DNA of 21,533 nt, taken from contig CASFSH010000040.1 in NCBI GenBank assembly GCA_949297205.1, positions 1-21,533 on the forward strand. The letters are read 5' to 3'. Below the pieces are notes generated by a model. It worked only from the letters and a program-made list of their open reading frames with translations. It was not told where the DNA came from and did no database searches. The position numbers and the translations under genes are program-made. This document shows positions 6,854 to 15,699 of the stretch, piece after piece (position 1 is the stretch's first letter; each line of letters starts with the position of its first letter). This DNA is from an uncultured Bacillota bacterium. GTDB lineage: Bacteria; Bacillota; Clostridia; UBA1381.

Positions 6854-9380
6854 TATGGCACAATCAAACATTAAAGTTCAGGAATTTGCTAAAGACTTAA
6901 AAGTTACAACCAAAGATGTTATAGAAAAACTTGCAGGTATTGGAATTACTGTAAAATCAGGTGCTTCTTATTTGGAAGAAGAACATTTGGGTATATTGAT
7001 GGATATATATACAAAAGAACATGATATGGGCGATGCTCCTATAGTAAAAGCACCTTTGAATAAAAAAGAAGAATCAGTAAATGAAAAAGAAGTTAAGACG
7101 CAGGTTACTGATAAAACAAAAGAAACAGAAAAAGTGCAGACGGAAGTAAAAAAGAAAGAAAACAAAAAGAAAGAAAACAAAAAGAAAGAAACAGTAAAAG
7201 AGGAGCCGGTATCTGAAAAGAAAGAAAAAATACCTGAAAAATCCGTTGCTGAAAGCAAAGATAAGAAGGCAGAAAAACAGGCGGCTGACAATGCGAAACC
7301 GAAAAAGAAACAGGAATTTAAAAAACCTGCTCCACAGAAGCAAAAATCCGAAAAAATAGAATTGAAATTCGAAGGAAATGACGAAGAAAAAATATCGGTT
7401 ACCGACGATTCACAAAATGTCAGATATGTTGACACAAGAACTTCCACAGTTGAACTGGAAAAAATCGAATCAAGGGAAAGACTTGAAAATCTTGTGTCGG
7501 AAGATATGCGTGATATGGCCGGCGGACGAAGCAAGAAAAAGAAAAAAAGCAGAAATGAGAAAAATTTAAACTTTGCCGAAAAAGAAAAGAACGAATCAAA
7601 AAAATCGGTTGAGATTAAAAAGAAAGAAGAACCGAAATCGGTTGAAATTCCCGAAACAATAACAGTAGGAGAATTTGCTCAAAAACTCGGAAAATCTGCT
7701 GCTGAGATTGTTAAAAAACTTATGATGCTTGGAGTTATGGCAACGCTTAATCAGTCAATAGATTTTGATACTGCTGTATTAATTGCAGATGATTTTGGCA
7801 TTGAAGTTAAAAAAGAAATTGTGTTGACAAAAGAAGATATTTTATTTGAAGAGGAAGAAGATAAGCCGGAGGATCTCGTTCCGCGTTCACCTGTTGTAGT
7901 TGTAATGGGACACGTTGACCATGGTAAAACTTCTTTGCTTGACGCAATCAGAAATACTTCTGTGACCGATACCGAAGCGGGCGGCATTACTCAGCATATC
8001 GGTGCATATACGGTTAGATTGAATGACAGAGATATTACCTTTTTGGATACTCCGGGACACGAAGCATTTACTACCATGCGTGCAAGAGGTGCACAGGTAA
8101 CGGATGTTGCAATTCTTGTGGTAGCTGCCGATGACGGTATTATGCCCCAGACCATAGAGGCAATAAACCATGCAAAGGCTGCAGGAGTTACCATAGTTGT
8201 TGCAATAAATAAAATTGATAAAGAAAATGCCAATGTTGAAAGGGTAAAACAAATGCTTGTGGAACATGAGCTTGTTCCGGAAGAATGGGGCGGAGATACT
8301 GTTTGTGTTGAAATATCCGCAAAGAAAAGAATTAATATTGACAGCTTGCTTGAAATGGTACTTCTTATTGCAGATATGAAAGAGTTAAAAGCAAATCCAA
8401 ATAAGCCTGCAAAGGGTACAGTAATTGAAGCACAGATTGATAAGGGAAGAGGACCTATAGCTACGGTTCTTGTTCAGGACGGTACACTGAATGTGGGAGA
8501 TGTAGTAATAGCGGGTACTGCAGTAGGTCACGTTCGTGCAATGGTAAACGATAAGGGAAGAAGAGTAAAAACTGCAGGTCCGTCTATTCCTGTTGAAATT
8601 CTTGGTTTGTCGGAAGCACCTTCCGGCGGAGATATTTTCAGGGTTGTTAAAGACGAAAAACTTGCCCGTGAAGTTGCTGAAAGCAGAAGACAAGAACAGA
8701 AAGAAACAAGATTTAATGCTACAGTGAAGGTTTCACTTGATAATCTTTTCTCACAGATAGATGAGGGCAATATGAAAGAACTCAATGTAATCATAAAGGC
8801 AGATGTTCAGGGTTCGGTTGAAGCTGTTAAGCAATCACTTGAAAAATTATCAAATGAAGAGGTAAGAGTAAAGGCAATTCATGGCGGAGTAGGTGCAATT
8901 AATGAATCCGATGTAATGCTTGCAAATGCTTCGAATGCTATTATTGTAGGATTTAACGTAAGACCTGATGCCGGTGCGGCAGCAGCTGCATCTTTGCATG
9001 AAGTTGATATACGCTTATACAGAGTGATATATCAGGCAATTGAAGAGATTGAGGCAGCAATGAAAGGTATGCTTGACCCTGAATTTAAAGAGGTTGTAAT
9101 AGGTCATGCGGAAGTTAGACAGACCTTCAGGGTTTCGGGAGTGGGAACAATTGCCGGTTGTTATGTAACTGACGGTAAGATTACAAGAAATGCGGAAGTT
9201 AGACTTGTAAGAGACGGTATTGTTGTATATGAGGGTACCGTTGACAGCTTAAAGAGATTTAAAGATGATGCAAAAGAGGTAAGTGAAAACTTTGAATGTG
9301 GTATAGGATTGTCAAACTTTAACGATATAAAAGAATCAGACGTTATTGAATGTTATGTAATGGAAGAAATAGAAAGATAA
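6843..9380 (+). CDS. infB: Translation initiation factor IF-2
   Basis: An 845-residue GTPase that delivers initiator tRNA to the 30S subunit. Order of parts: a first IF2-N module (about 8-58), a long Lys/Glu-rich linker (about 70-260), a second IF2-N module (about 275-328), then the G domain with GHVDHGKT (356-363), DTPGHE (402-407), NKID (456-459) and a later SAKK, followed by the EF-Tu-like domain II and the C-terminal fMet-tRNA-binding region. The linker holds a 15-bp tandem repeat. Two starts are possible: ATG 6843, which follows AGGAAGGA (6835-6842) closely and gives MVNNMAQ, and ATG 6855, which begins MAQSNIKV and lies 12 bases after that site. I keep the longer form, but 6855 is equally defensible. 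It overlaps the preceding gene by 11 bases. Confidence 0.96.
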   Translation: MVNNMAQSNIKVQEFAKDLKVTTKDVIEKLAGIGITVKSGASYLEEEHLGILMDIYTKEHDMGDAPIVKAPLNKKEESVNEKEVKTQVTDKTKETEKVQTEVKKKENKKKENKKKETVKEEPVSEKKEKIPEKSVAESKDKKAEKQAADNAKPKKKQEFKKPAPQKQKSEKIELKFEGNDEEKISVTDDSQNVRYVDTRTSTVELEKIESRERLENLVSEDMRDMAGGRSKKKKKSRNEKNLNFAEKEKNESKKSVEIKKKEEPKSVEIPETITVGEFAQKLGKSAAEIVKKLMMLGVMATLNQSIDFDTAVLIADDFGIEVKKEIVLTKEDILFEEEEDKPEDLVPRSPVVVVMGHVDHGKTSLLDAIRNTSVTDTEAGGITQHIGAYTVRLNDRDITFLDTPGHEAFTTMRARGAQVTDVAILVVAADDGIMPQTIEAINHAKAAGVTIVVAINKIDKENANVERVKQMLVEHELVPEEWGGDTVCVEISAKKRINIDSLLEMVLLIADMKELKANPNKPAKGTVIEAQIDKGRGPIATVLVQDGTLNVGDVVIAGTAVGHVRAMVNDKGRRVKTAGPSIPVEILGLSEAPSGGDIFRVVKDEKLAREVAESRRQEQKETRFNATVKVSLDNLFSQIDEGNMKELNVIIKADVQGSVEAVKQSLEKLSNEEVRVKAIHGGVGAINESDVMLANASNAIIVGFNVRPDAGAAAAASLHEVDIRLYRVIYQAIEEIEAAMKGMLDPEFKEVVIGHAEVRQTFRVSGVGTIAGCYVTDGKITRNAEVRLVRDGIVVYEGTVDSLKRFKDDAKEVSENFECGIGLSNFNDIKESDVIECYVMEEIER
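7152..7190 (+). repeat. 15-bp tandem repeat in the IF-2 linker
   Basis: A unit AAGAAAGAAAACAAA occurs at 7152-7166 and 7167-7181, followed by nine bases of a third copy (7182-7190). It is in frame and encodes repeats of KKENK within the disordered lysine-rich linker. The unit is a multiple of three, so copy number can change without breaking the gene. Confidence 0.85.
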
Positions 9381-9420
9381 TTTGTATATTTGTATCTTGA
9401 TTAAAGAACGGAGAACTGAA

Positions 9421-10506
9421 ATGGATAATTATGAAATATTAAAAACCATCAGCGGGGAAAAGATAAATAATACCGAAGAATGGGAAACATTCAGAAGAAA
9501 TGAAATTATTACATTATTCTCAAACTATGTTTACGGAGTCAGAGATTCATGGTGTCCTGAAAAACTGGATTATTGTGTGATGGAACAGGAGCACAATTAC
9601 CAAAATAAAAATATTTTTTACAAGGCAGTAAAATTATATAAGGATAATTTTGACTTTAACATTAAAATGTTTCTCCCTGAATCAGATAAACCGGTGCCGG
9701 TATTTGTGTATATAATGCACGAATTTGAGAGCAATGAAGCAGATTTTGAAAAGGAACTGAATTATAAATGTGTTCCTGTAGAAGATATTATAAGCCGTGG
9801 GTACGGTGTTGTTGTAATGCCTACCGAAAAAGTATATCCGGATTGGGAACATAAATCGGGATATAAGGATGGAGTGTTCAGTCTTATGCCGGAAAATGAA
9901 AAACGCAGAAGAAATTCATGGGCAACAATTTCCGCCTGGGCATGGGGTGCGCAGCGAGTGATGGACTATTTGCAGACCGATGAGCTTATTGATAAAAACA
10001 ATATAGCTGTTGCAGGACATTCAAGAGGAGGAAAAACCGCATTGTGGTGCGGTGCGGAGGATCAGAGATATTCCTTTGTTATTTCAAATAATTCCGGATG
10101 CATGGGTGCATCAATTTTAAAAGGCAAGACAGGTGAACATATTAAAGATATAAATATAACCGATTGGTTTTGTGAGAAATTTCACGATTTTAATGACAGA
10201 GAAGAATTTTTGCCTGTAGATCAGCATATGCTTTTGGCTCTAATTGCACCAAGACTGCTTTATGTTACAAGCTCCGAGGAGGATTCATGGGCAGATCCTG
10301 CAAATGAATTTAAGGCGTGCGTTGAGGCAAGCTGTGTTTATGAGATGTATAACATAAAAGGCGTTGTAATGGAAGATGAGAAACCGAATGTGAATTGCTC
10401 ATATCATGAGGGGAATATAGGTTATCATATGAAAAACGGTGAACATTCGATTACTCCCTTTGACTGGAAAAATTTTATGGATTTTTGGGATATTCATAAA
10501 AAATAA
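9421..10506 (+). CDS. CE15-like glucuronoyl esterase-type alpha/beta hydrolase
   Basis: A 361-residue alpha/beta hydrolase. The nucleophile elbow GHSRGGKTALWCGAEDQR (Ser201 in 199-204) matches the G-x-S-R-x-G-K pattern of carbohydrate esterase family 15. The later blocks LPVDQHMLLALIAPR, SSEEDSWADPANEF (Glu/Asp near 286-288) and GNIGYHMKNGEHSITPFDW (His342) also follow bacterial CE15 enzymes. These cleave the ester between 4-O-methyl-glucuronic acid and lignin or other alcohols; activity here is inferred. No signal peptide is visible, unlike most CE15 enzymes, so it may act on imported fragments or another ester. The start is ATG 9421 with CGGAGA (9409-9414); an upstream in-frame ATG at 9382 has no ribosome site. 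It begins 40 bases after infB with no terminator between, so it appears to be co-transcribed with the translation genes. Confidence 0.8.
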   Translation: MDNYEILKTISGEKINNTEEWETFRRNEIITLFSNYVYGVRDSWCPEKLDYCVMEQEHNYQNKNIFYKAVKLYKDNFDFNIKMFLPESDKPVPVFVYIMHEFESNEADFEKELNYKCVPVEDIISRGYGVVVMPTEKVYPDWEHKSGYKDGVFSLMPENEKRRRNSWATISAWAWGAQRVMDYLQTDELIDKNNIAVAGHSRGGKTALWCGAEDQRYSFVISNNSGCMGASILKGKTGEHIKDINITDWFCEKFHDFNDREEFLPVDQHMLLALIAPRLLYVTSSEEDSWADPANEFKACVEASCVYEMYNIKGVVMEDEKPNVNCSYHEGNIGYHMKNGEHSITPFDWKNFMDFWDIHKK

Positions 10507-10529
10507 AACTATTTGCGGAGATGATAAAG

Positions 10530-11699
10530 ATGGGTGACATCAGTATATTGGTTGCCGGAGATTTTTGTGTAAGAGGAAACAGCGAGATTTATGCAGACGC
10601 CGGTAAAGCACAAAAATTAACTGCAGAATTAAAAAGCAGAATATTAAAAGCCGACTTATCAATGGTAAATGCAGAAACTGTATTTACCGATGATGAGTCA
10701 CCGATACTGAAATCCGGTCCTGCGTTAAGGTCTTCCGAAAAATCTTTGGAAATTTTAAAAAATCTTGGTTTTACCATAGCTGCATATGCCAACAATCATT
10801 CTTTTGATCAGGGTGCTGAAAATATGCTTTTGTCCATGGAACGTATGAGAAAAGCAGGTATGTATGTAATCGGAGCAGGAAAGAATAACGAAGAAGCAAA
10901 TAAAATATTATATATTCAAAAGAAAAATAAAACGATAGCATTTTTGAACTTTGCCGAGCATGAATTCGGATATGCAAAGGAGGATTCCCCGGGTACGGCA
11001 GGACTTGATTTTTTTGAAAATACAAAACTTATAAAAGAAGCCCGGAAAAATTCCGATGCGGTCATAGTATACATACACGGCGGATGTGAACATTGTCCCA
11101 TTCCAAGACCCGGTTTGGTAAAAATATGCAGAGGATTTGCGGATGCGGGAGCCGGAGCGGTGGTTGTCTCGCATTCACATTGTCCCGTAGGATATGAAAT
11201 ATATAACAATGTTCCGATATGCTACGGAACAGGGAACTTTTATATGGCGGCACTGAATTCCGGAATGGAAGATACTCTTTGGAATACAGGATATATGGCG
11301 GAATTTACAGTTTCGGATGAAAATATAACTTTAAGTATTGTTCCGTATGTATTTGGACTTAACGGAGAATATTTAAGACTTTTAAGCTCTGAGGAAAATA
11401 AAATTTTTATGGAATATTTGAAGGAGATTTCGCAGATTATAAATAATAAGCTTCTTTATAAAAAATTGTGGAACGCATGGTGCAGCATATATATGAACGG
11501 ATGGGCAAGAGATTTTATAAGAAATTTTAATATAGACAATTCTCCTTCCGATGAATATGTATTGTTTGTACGTAATTCATATGTGTGCGAAAGTCACAGT
11601 GAGGTTATGAAAACATATTATGCCGAATATTGTGATAATGATGCGGATGATATAAAATATAAAGAAATGATAAAAAAATATCAAAAAAGACTTTTTTAA
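10530..11699 (+). CDS. CapA/PgsA-family metallophosphatase-like protein
   Basis: A 389-residue protein of the CapA (PGA_cap) family, a branch of the calcineurin-like metallophosphoesterases. Visible metal-site blocks are VAGDF near 8-12, VNAET at 46-50 (usually NLE), ANNHSFDQG at 87-95, IHGGCEHCPIP at 182-192 (usually HWG.E), VVSHSHCPVGYE at 212-223 and YGTGNFY at 232-238. Many family members are membrane anchored and serve poly-gamma-glutamate or capsule synthesis; this one has no signal peptide or membrane segment, so a soluble phosphatase-like role is more likely. The substrate is unknown. Of two possible starts, ATG 10530 is nine bases after GCGGAG and fits better than ATG 10521, which abuts it. 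It follows the CE15-like gene by 23 bases and precedes rbfA by 60. Confidence 0.8.
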   Translation: MGDISILVAGDFCVRGNSEIYADAGKAQKLTAELKSRILKADLSMVNAETVFTDDESPILKSGPALRSSEKSLEILKNLGFTIAAYANNHSFDQGAENMLLSMERMRKAGMYVIGAGKNNEEANKILYIQKKNKTIAFLNFAEHEFGYAKEDSPGTAGLDFFENTKLIKEARKNSDAVIVYIHGGCEHCPIPRPGLVKICRGFADAGAGAVVVSHSHCPVGYEIYNNVPICYGTGNFYMAALNSGMEDTLWNTGYMAEFTVSDENITLSIVPYVFGLNGEYLRLLSSEENKIFMEYLKEISQIINNKLLYKKLWNAWCSIYMNGWARDFIRNFNIDNSPSDEYVLFVRNSYVCESHSEVMKTYYAEYCDNDADDIKYKEMIKKYQKRLF

Positions 11700-11759
11700 T
11701 TTATAAAATTCCAAAAGTAAGAAATTTGTATTGAATGTACAAAAAAAGAAAGGAAAACA

Positions 11760-12119
11760 ATGGCAAAAGACAGAATAAATAAAATAAACGAAGAGGTAAT
11801 GCGTGAACTGGCGCAAATAATCAGGGAACTTAAAGATTCAAGGATTCCTATGATCACAAGTGTTGTTGCAGTAAGTGTAACAAATGATTTAAGCTACGCC
11901 AAGGCATATATAAGTGTATTCGGAGATGAAGAAACACAAAAAAATGCTTTGAAGGGGTTAAAAAGTGCATCCGGATTTATAAGAAGGGAAATAGGACATA
12001 GATTGCAGCTCAGACATACACCGGAGTTTCAGTTTGAACTGGATCATTCAATAGAATACGGTTCAAAAATAAATCAGATGATAAATGATATTAATAAAAA
12101 AGGAAATAATAATGGATAA
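11760..12119 (+). CDS. rbfA: Ribosome-binding factor A
   Basis: A 119-residue RbfA with the family N-terminus RINKINEEVMRELAQIIRELKDSR, the central VSVTNDLSYAKAYISVFG and the C-terminal IRREIGHRLQLRHTPEFQFELDHSIEYG. It has the KH-like fold of a 30S maturation factor that binds near the 5' end of 16S rRNA and acts late in small-subunit assembly. GAAAGGAAAAC just before ATG 11760 is a good ribosome site. Its stop overlaps the next start by 8 bases. Normally it follows infB directly or nearly so; here two unrelated genes lie between them. Confidence 0.95.
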   Translation: MAKDRINKINEEVMRELAQIIRELKDSRIPMITSVVAVSVTNDLSYAKAYISVFGDEETQKNALKGLKSASGFIRREIGHRLQLRHTPEFQFELDHSIEYGSKINQMINDINKKGNNNG

Positions 12120-13068
12120 TATTGCTAAAATTATTAAAGAATCGGATAATATAGCTATAATAGCACATACCGATGAGGATTGTGATGCATTATGCAGTTC
12201 TCTTGCTTTAAGAGAGATGCTGAAAAATATCGGAAAAAATGTTATATATTTTGTAAGCGGTCCTGTAGAACACAGGTTGTCTTTTTTTAAAAATGACTAC
12301 TGTATTTATGATGACAGTTATTCCGAAAATATATATGATCTTGTTATATGTCTTGATTCGGCAGATGAGGGACGACTGGGTAAAAGAGTAGATTTGTTAA
12401 AAAAAGCAAAAAAATCTATAAACATAGATCATCACTATACCAATACTATGTATGCAGATGAAAATCGTGTAAACGGAGATATGTCATCAACCGGCGAGAT
12501 GATATATGATTTGTTTGAAGAAATGAATGTGAGTATCACATCTACTATTGCGGAATATCTTTATTCTGCTATAATGGGGGATACAGGATGCTTGAAATAC
12601 AGTTGTGCATCGCCAAAAACAGTAATGATTATTTCAAAATTGATGGAAACGGGAATTGATCATGCAATGCTGTGCAGAAAACTGTTTGATACAGAGACTA
12701 TCAATGCTATAAAAGCAAAGGCTGAAATAATGAAAAATATTAAAAGTTATTATAACGGGCTTGTAAGTATTGTTACCATTGATGAAATGGAATTAAAACA
12801 ATATAATATTTCTGAAAAAGATGTAGGGGATATTGTAAATATTCCGCGTTGTGTTGAAGGAACACAAATAGCTGTATCTTTAAGAAAAATACCTGAAAAA
12901 ATAAAAATCAGTTTTCGCTCGAACGGTAACTATAATGTCGGGGAAATTGCCCAAAAATTCGGCGGAGGCGGTCATACTATGGCGGCGGGCGCATCAATAA
13001 CGGGATGCAGTCTTGAAGAAGCAGAAGAAAAAGTGGCAGCAGCTATTGGAGAGGTAATAAATGGTTGA
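12112..13068 (+). CDS. nrnA: DHH-family phosphoesterase, NrnA-like (oligoribonuclease / pAp phosphatase)
   Basis: A 318-residue DHH/DHHA1 protein. Catalytic motifs: AHTDEDCDALCSSL (18-31), in which the usual DGD or DAD is DCD; Asp82 in CLDSADEG; the DHH triad at 106-108 (NIDHHYTN); and GGGGHTMAAGA (284-294) of the DHHA1 domain. Bacillus NrnA degrades nanoRNA and dephosphorylates pAp. The same place after rbfA is common in Firmicutes and supports the assignment. The frame is open from an ATG at 12085, but ATG 12112 has AAAGGAA (12099-12105) and is preferred. It overlaps rbfA by 8 bases and the next gene by 8 bases, which indicates translational coupling on both sides. The cysteine between the two metal-binding aspartates is unusual but should leave the ligands in place. 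Confidence 0.88.
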   Translation: MDNIAKIIKESDNIAIIAHTDEDCDALCSSLALREMLKNIGKNVIYFVSGPVEHRLSFFKNDYCIYDDSYSENIYDLVICLDSADEGRLGKRVDLLKKAKKSINIDHHYTNTMYADENRVNGDMSSTGEMIYDLFEEMNVSITSTIAEYLYSAIMGDTGCLKYSCASPKTVMIISKLMETGIDHAMLCRKLFDTETINAIKAKAEIMKNIKSYYNGLVSIVTIDEMELKQYNISEKDVGDIVNIPRCVEGTQIAVSLRKIPEKIKISFRSNGNYNVGEIAQKFGGGGHTMAAGASITGCSLEEAEEKVAAAIGEVING

Positions 13069-13720
13069 ATATGATAATGATGCAATAGTGTATCCGTATA
13101 TAACAGATTATCTGAGAAGAGAAATACCGCCCAAAAAGGGTATTCTTGCAGAACTTGAGGAATATGCACAAAAAAATTCCGTACCTATAGTACAGCCTGA
13201 AACTGCACAGCTTTTATCGGTACTTGTGTATATAAAACGTCCCGTCAGAATCCTGGAGGTGGGATGTGCTATAGGATATTCGGCGATACTTATGTCAGAA
13301 GGACTTTGTGAGGGTGGAAGCATAACCACGATAGAATGGGATGCGGATATGGCAGAAATTGCAAGAAAAAATATTGAAAAGGCAGGTTTATCCGATAAAA
13401 TTCATGTGATATATAATGATGCAAAAGACGTTATTCCTACATTGACATCGGAATATGATATTATTTTTCTTGACGGACCTAAAGCACACTACATCTATAT
13501 GATGAATGATTGTATTAGACTTTTAAAAAAGGGAGGAATATTGATTTCCGACAATGTTTTGTATAAAGGAATGACTGCCGATGACAATCATGTTATACGT
13601 AGAAAGATAACTATAGTTAAGCGGTTGAGAAGATTCATACAGGCGCAGATGCAAAGAGATGAATTAAAAACGGTAATACTTCCTTTAGGTGATGGAGTAA
13701 CCGTTGCAGTGAAAAAATAA
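13061..13720 (+). CDS. TrmR-like class I SAM-dependent O-methyltransferase
   Basis: A 219-residue O-methyltransferase of the COMT-like group 3 fold. Visible motifs are the SAM-binding loop LEVGCAIGYS (65-74), the acidic end of strand 2 (TIEWD, 90-94), the metal-site IFLDGPKAHY (135-144, Asp138) and LISDNVLY (161-168, Asp164-Asn165). Length and motifs match B. subtilis YrrM/TrmR, which methylates 5-hydroxyuridine at the wobble position of certain tRNAs. The tRNA role is inferred from this similarity and from the RNA-centred operon. Related enzymes act on small catechols, so the substrate is not proven. The start at 13061 overlaps nrnA by 8 bases, after GAGAGG. It is the last gene of the operon, in a place where truB or ribF is more usual. 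Confidence 0.8.
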   Translation: MVEYDNDAIVYPYITDYLRREIPPKKGILAELEEYAQKNSVPIVQPETAQLLSVLVYIKRPVRILEVGCAIGYSAILMSEGLCEGGSITTIEWDADMAEIARKNIEKAGLSDKIHVIYNDAKDVIPTLTSEYDIIFLDGPKAHYIYMMNDCIRLLKKGGILISDNVLYKGMTADDNHVIRRKITIVKRLRRFIQAQMQRDELKTVILPLGDGVTVAVKK

Positions 13721-13732
13721 ATATTAAAAATG

Positions 13733-13781
13733 ATGCTCACTGAAAAACTGCGGTGTATAACCGTAATTATTCAGTGAGCAT
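13733..13781. terminator. Bidirectional terminator between trmR-like and tgt
   Basis: Perfect 12-bp arms ATGCTCACTGAA (13733-13744) and TTCAGTGAGCAT (13770-13781), with an inner CGGT/ACCG mini-stem (13751-13754 and 13760-13763). A/T-rich tails follow in both directions (TTTATATTATTT rightward, CATTTTTAATATTT leftward). It lies between two convergent transcription units and probably ends both the rimP operon and the tgt unit. Confidence 0.8.
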
Positions 13782-13786
13782 TTATA

Positions 13787-14932
<1,146 letters not shown>

Positions 14933-15601
14933 TTATTTTAATAAGTCTTTACAGGCTTCCAGCCATTTTTTTGCAATAAATGCGTGTCCTGCCGGGGTAG
15001 GATGAATACAGTCCAAAGACCAGTGACCGCAGCCGTATTTTTTTCCGAGTTCTGCAAAATCATCAAACAGAGGAACAAATACCGCATCATATTTTTCTGC
15101 AAGCTTTTTTACACGGCTGCCACGTTCTTTTATATTTGAACTCCAAATATCCCATTTTGTAAATATGTCATTTGAAGAATCAGAAATATTCGGATCCTTT
15201 TCACGTAAATCATACTGCATTACGAACGGTTCAAGCAATACAAATTTAGAGTTAGGGTGTGTTTTTTTTGCACTTGCAAGCATTCTGTCATACATAAACT
15301 CAAATTCATCAGCATCTGCCCCCTGTCCCATTCTAAGCTCAAAACCTACATCGTTTATGCCGTTCATAACACTCAATAAATCAAAATCAATATTTAAAGT
15401 GTCTTCAATCCAGCGTGCATACATATCGCCTATTCTGTTGCCGGCAATTGCGCGGTTATATATTGTATAGTCAGGATGTTCAAGTAAAAGATTAGATGCA
15501 ACAAGATTAACGTACCCTGTACCAAAACCATTGTTCGGTTCAGTTATTCGCCTGTCACGGGTGCTGTCGGTCACAGAATCTCCCTGAAATAAAATTTTCA
15601 T
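14933..15601 (-). CDS. SGNH/GDSL hydrolase, Axe2-like acetyl-carbohydrate esterase
   Basis: A 222-residue SGNH hydrolase with all blocks visible: GDSVTD (Ser9), the oxyanion Gly54 in AIAGNRIGD, Asn83 in MNGINDVG and the Asp197/His200 pair in DCIHPTPAGH. The early GFGTGYVNLV and the general layout resemble the Geobacillus acetylxylan esterase Axe2, an intracellular enzyme acting on xylo-oligosaccharides. Substrate is inferred from resemblance only, and another acetylated sugar is possible. There is no signal peptide, so it is probably cytoplasmic. ACGGAGA lies just upstream of the ATG on the minus strand. It follows pgm after a likely terminator and runs into tgt with a 12-base gap. Confidence 0.82.
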   Translation of the reverse strand: MKILFQGDSVTDSTRDRRITEPNNGFGTGYVNLVASNLLLEHPDYTIYNRAIAGNRIGDMYARWIEDTLNIDFDLLSVMNGINDVGFELRMGQGADADEFEFMYDRMLASAKKTHPNSKFVLLEPFVMQYDLREKDPNISDSSNDIFTKWDIWSSNIKERGSRVKKLAEKYDAVFVPLFDDFAELGKKYGCGHWSLDCIHPTPAGHAFIAKKWLEACKDLLK

Positions 15602-15645
15602 AATATCATCTCCGTATAAAATTTTTATTTATCATAAAATTTGAT

Positions 15646-15676
15646 AGAGTCTTAAACCGATTTGGATTAAGACTCT
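15646..15676 (-). terminator. Likely terminator of the pgm gene
   Basis: A 10-bp stem, AGAGTCTTAA (15646-15655) with TTAAGACTCT (15667-15676), around an 11-base loop, 23 bases past the pgm stop codon. On the minus strand it is followed by ATCAAATTTTATG, a modest U-rich tail. It may be partial, since no clear separate promoter was found for the SGNH gene just downstream. Confidence 0.6.
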
Positions 15677-15699
15677 GTATTAACTAAAAATTATATATT

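Noticed and set aside
6968..7534. 188-codon Ser/Phe-rich open frame on the minus strand
   Set aside because: It is the complement of the Lys/Glu-rich linker of infB: AAG/AAA/GAA codons read as CTT/TTT/TTC in reverse. It has no ribosome site and no family features.
10530..11699. Calling the CapA-family protein a poly-gamma-glutamate or capsule synthesis protein
   Set aside because: There is no membrane anchor or signal peptide and no capB/capC-like neighbours, so only the family level is supportable.
15165..15470. 101-codon plus-strand open frame across the SGNH gene
   Set aside because: It is antisense to conserved SGNH blocks, with no ribosome site and Ser-rich shadow composition.
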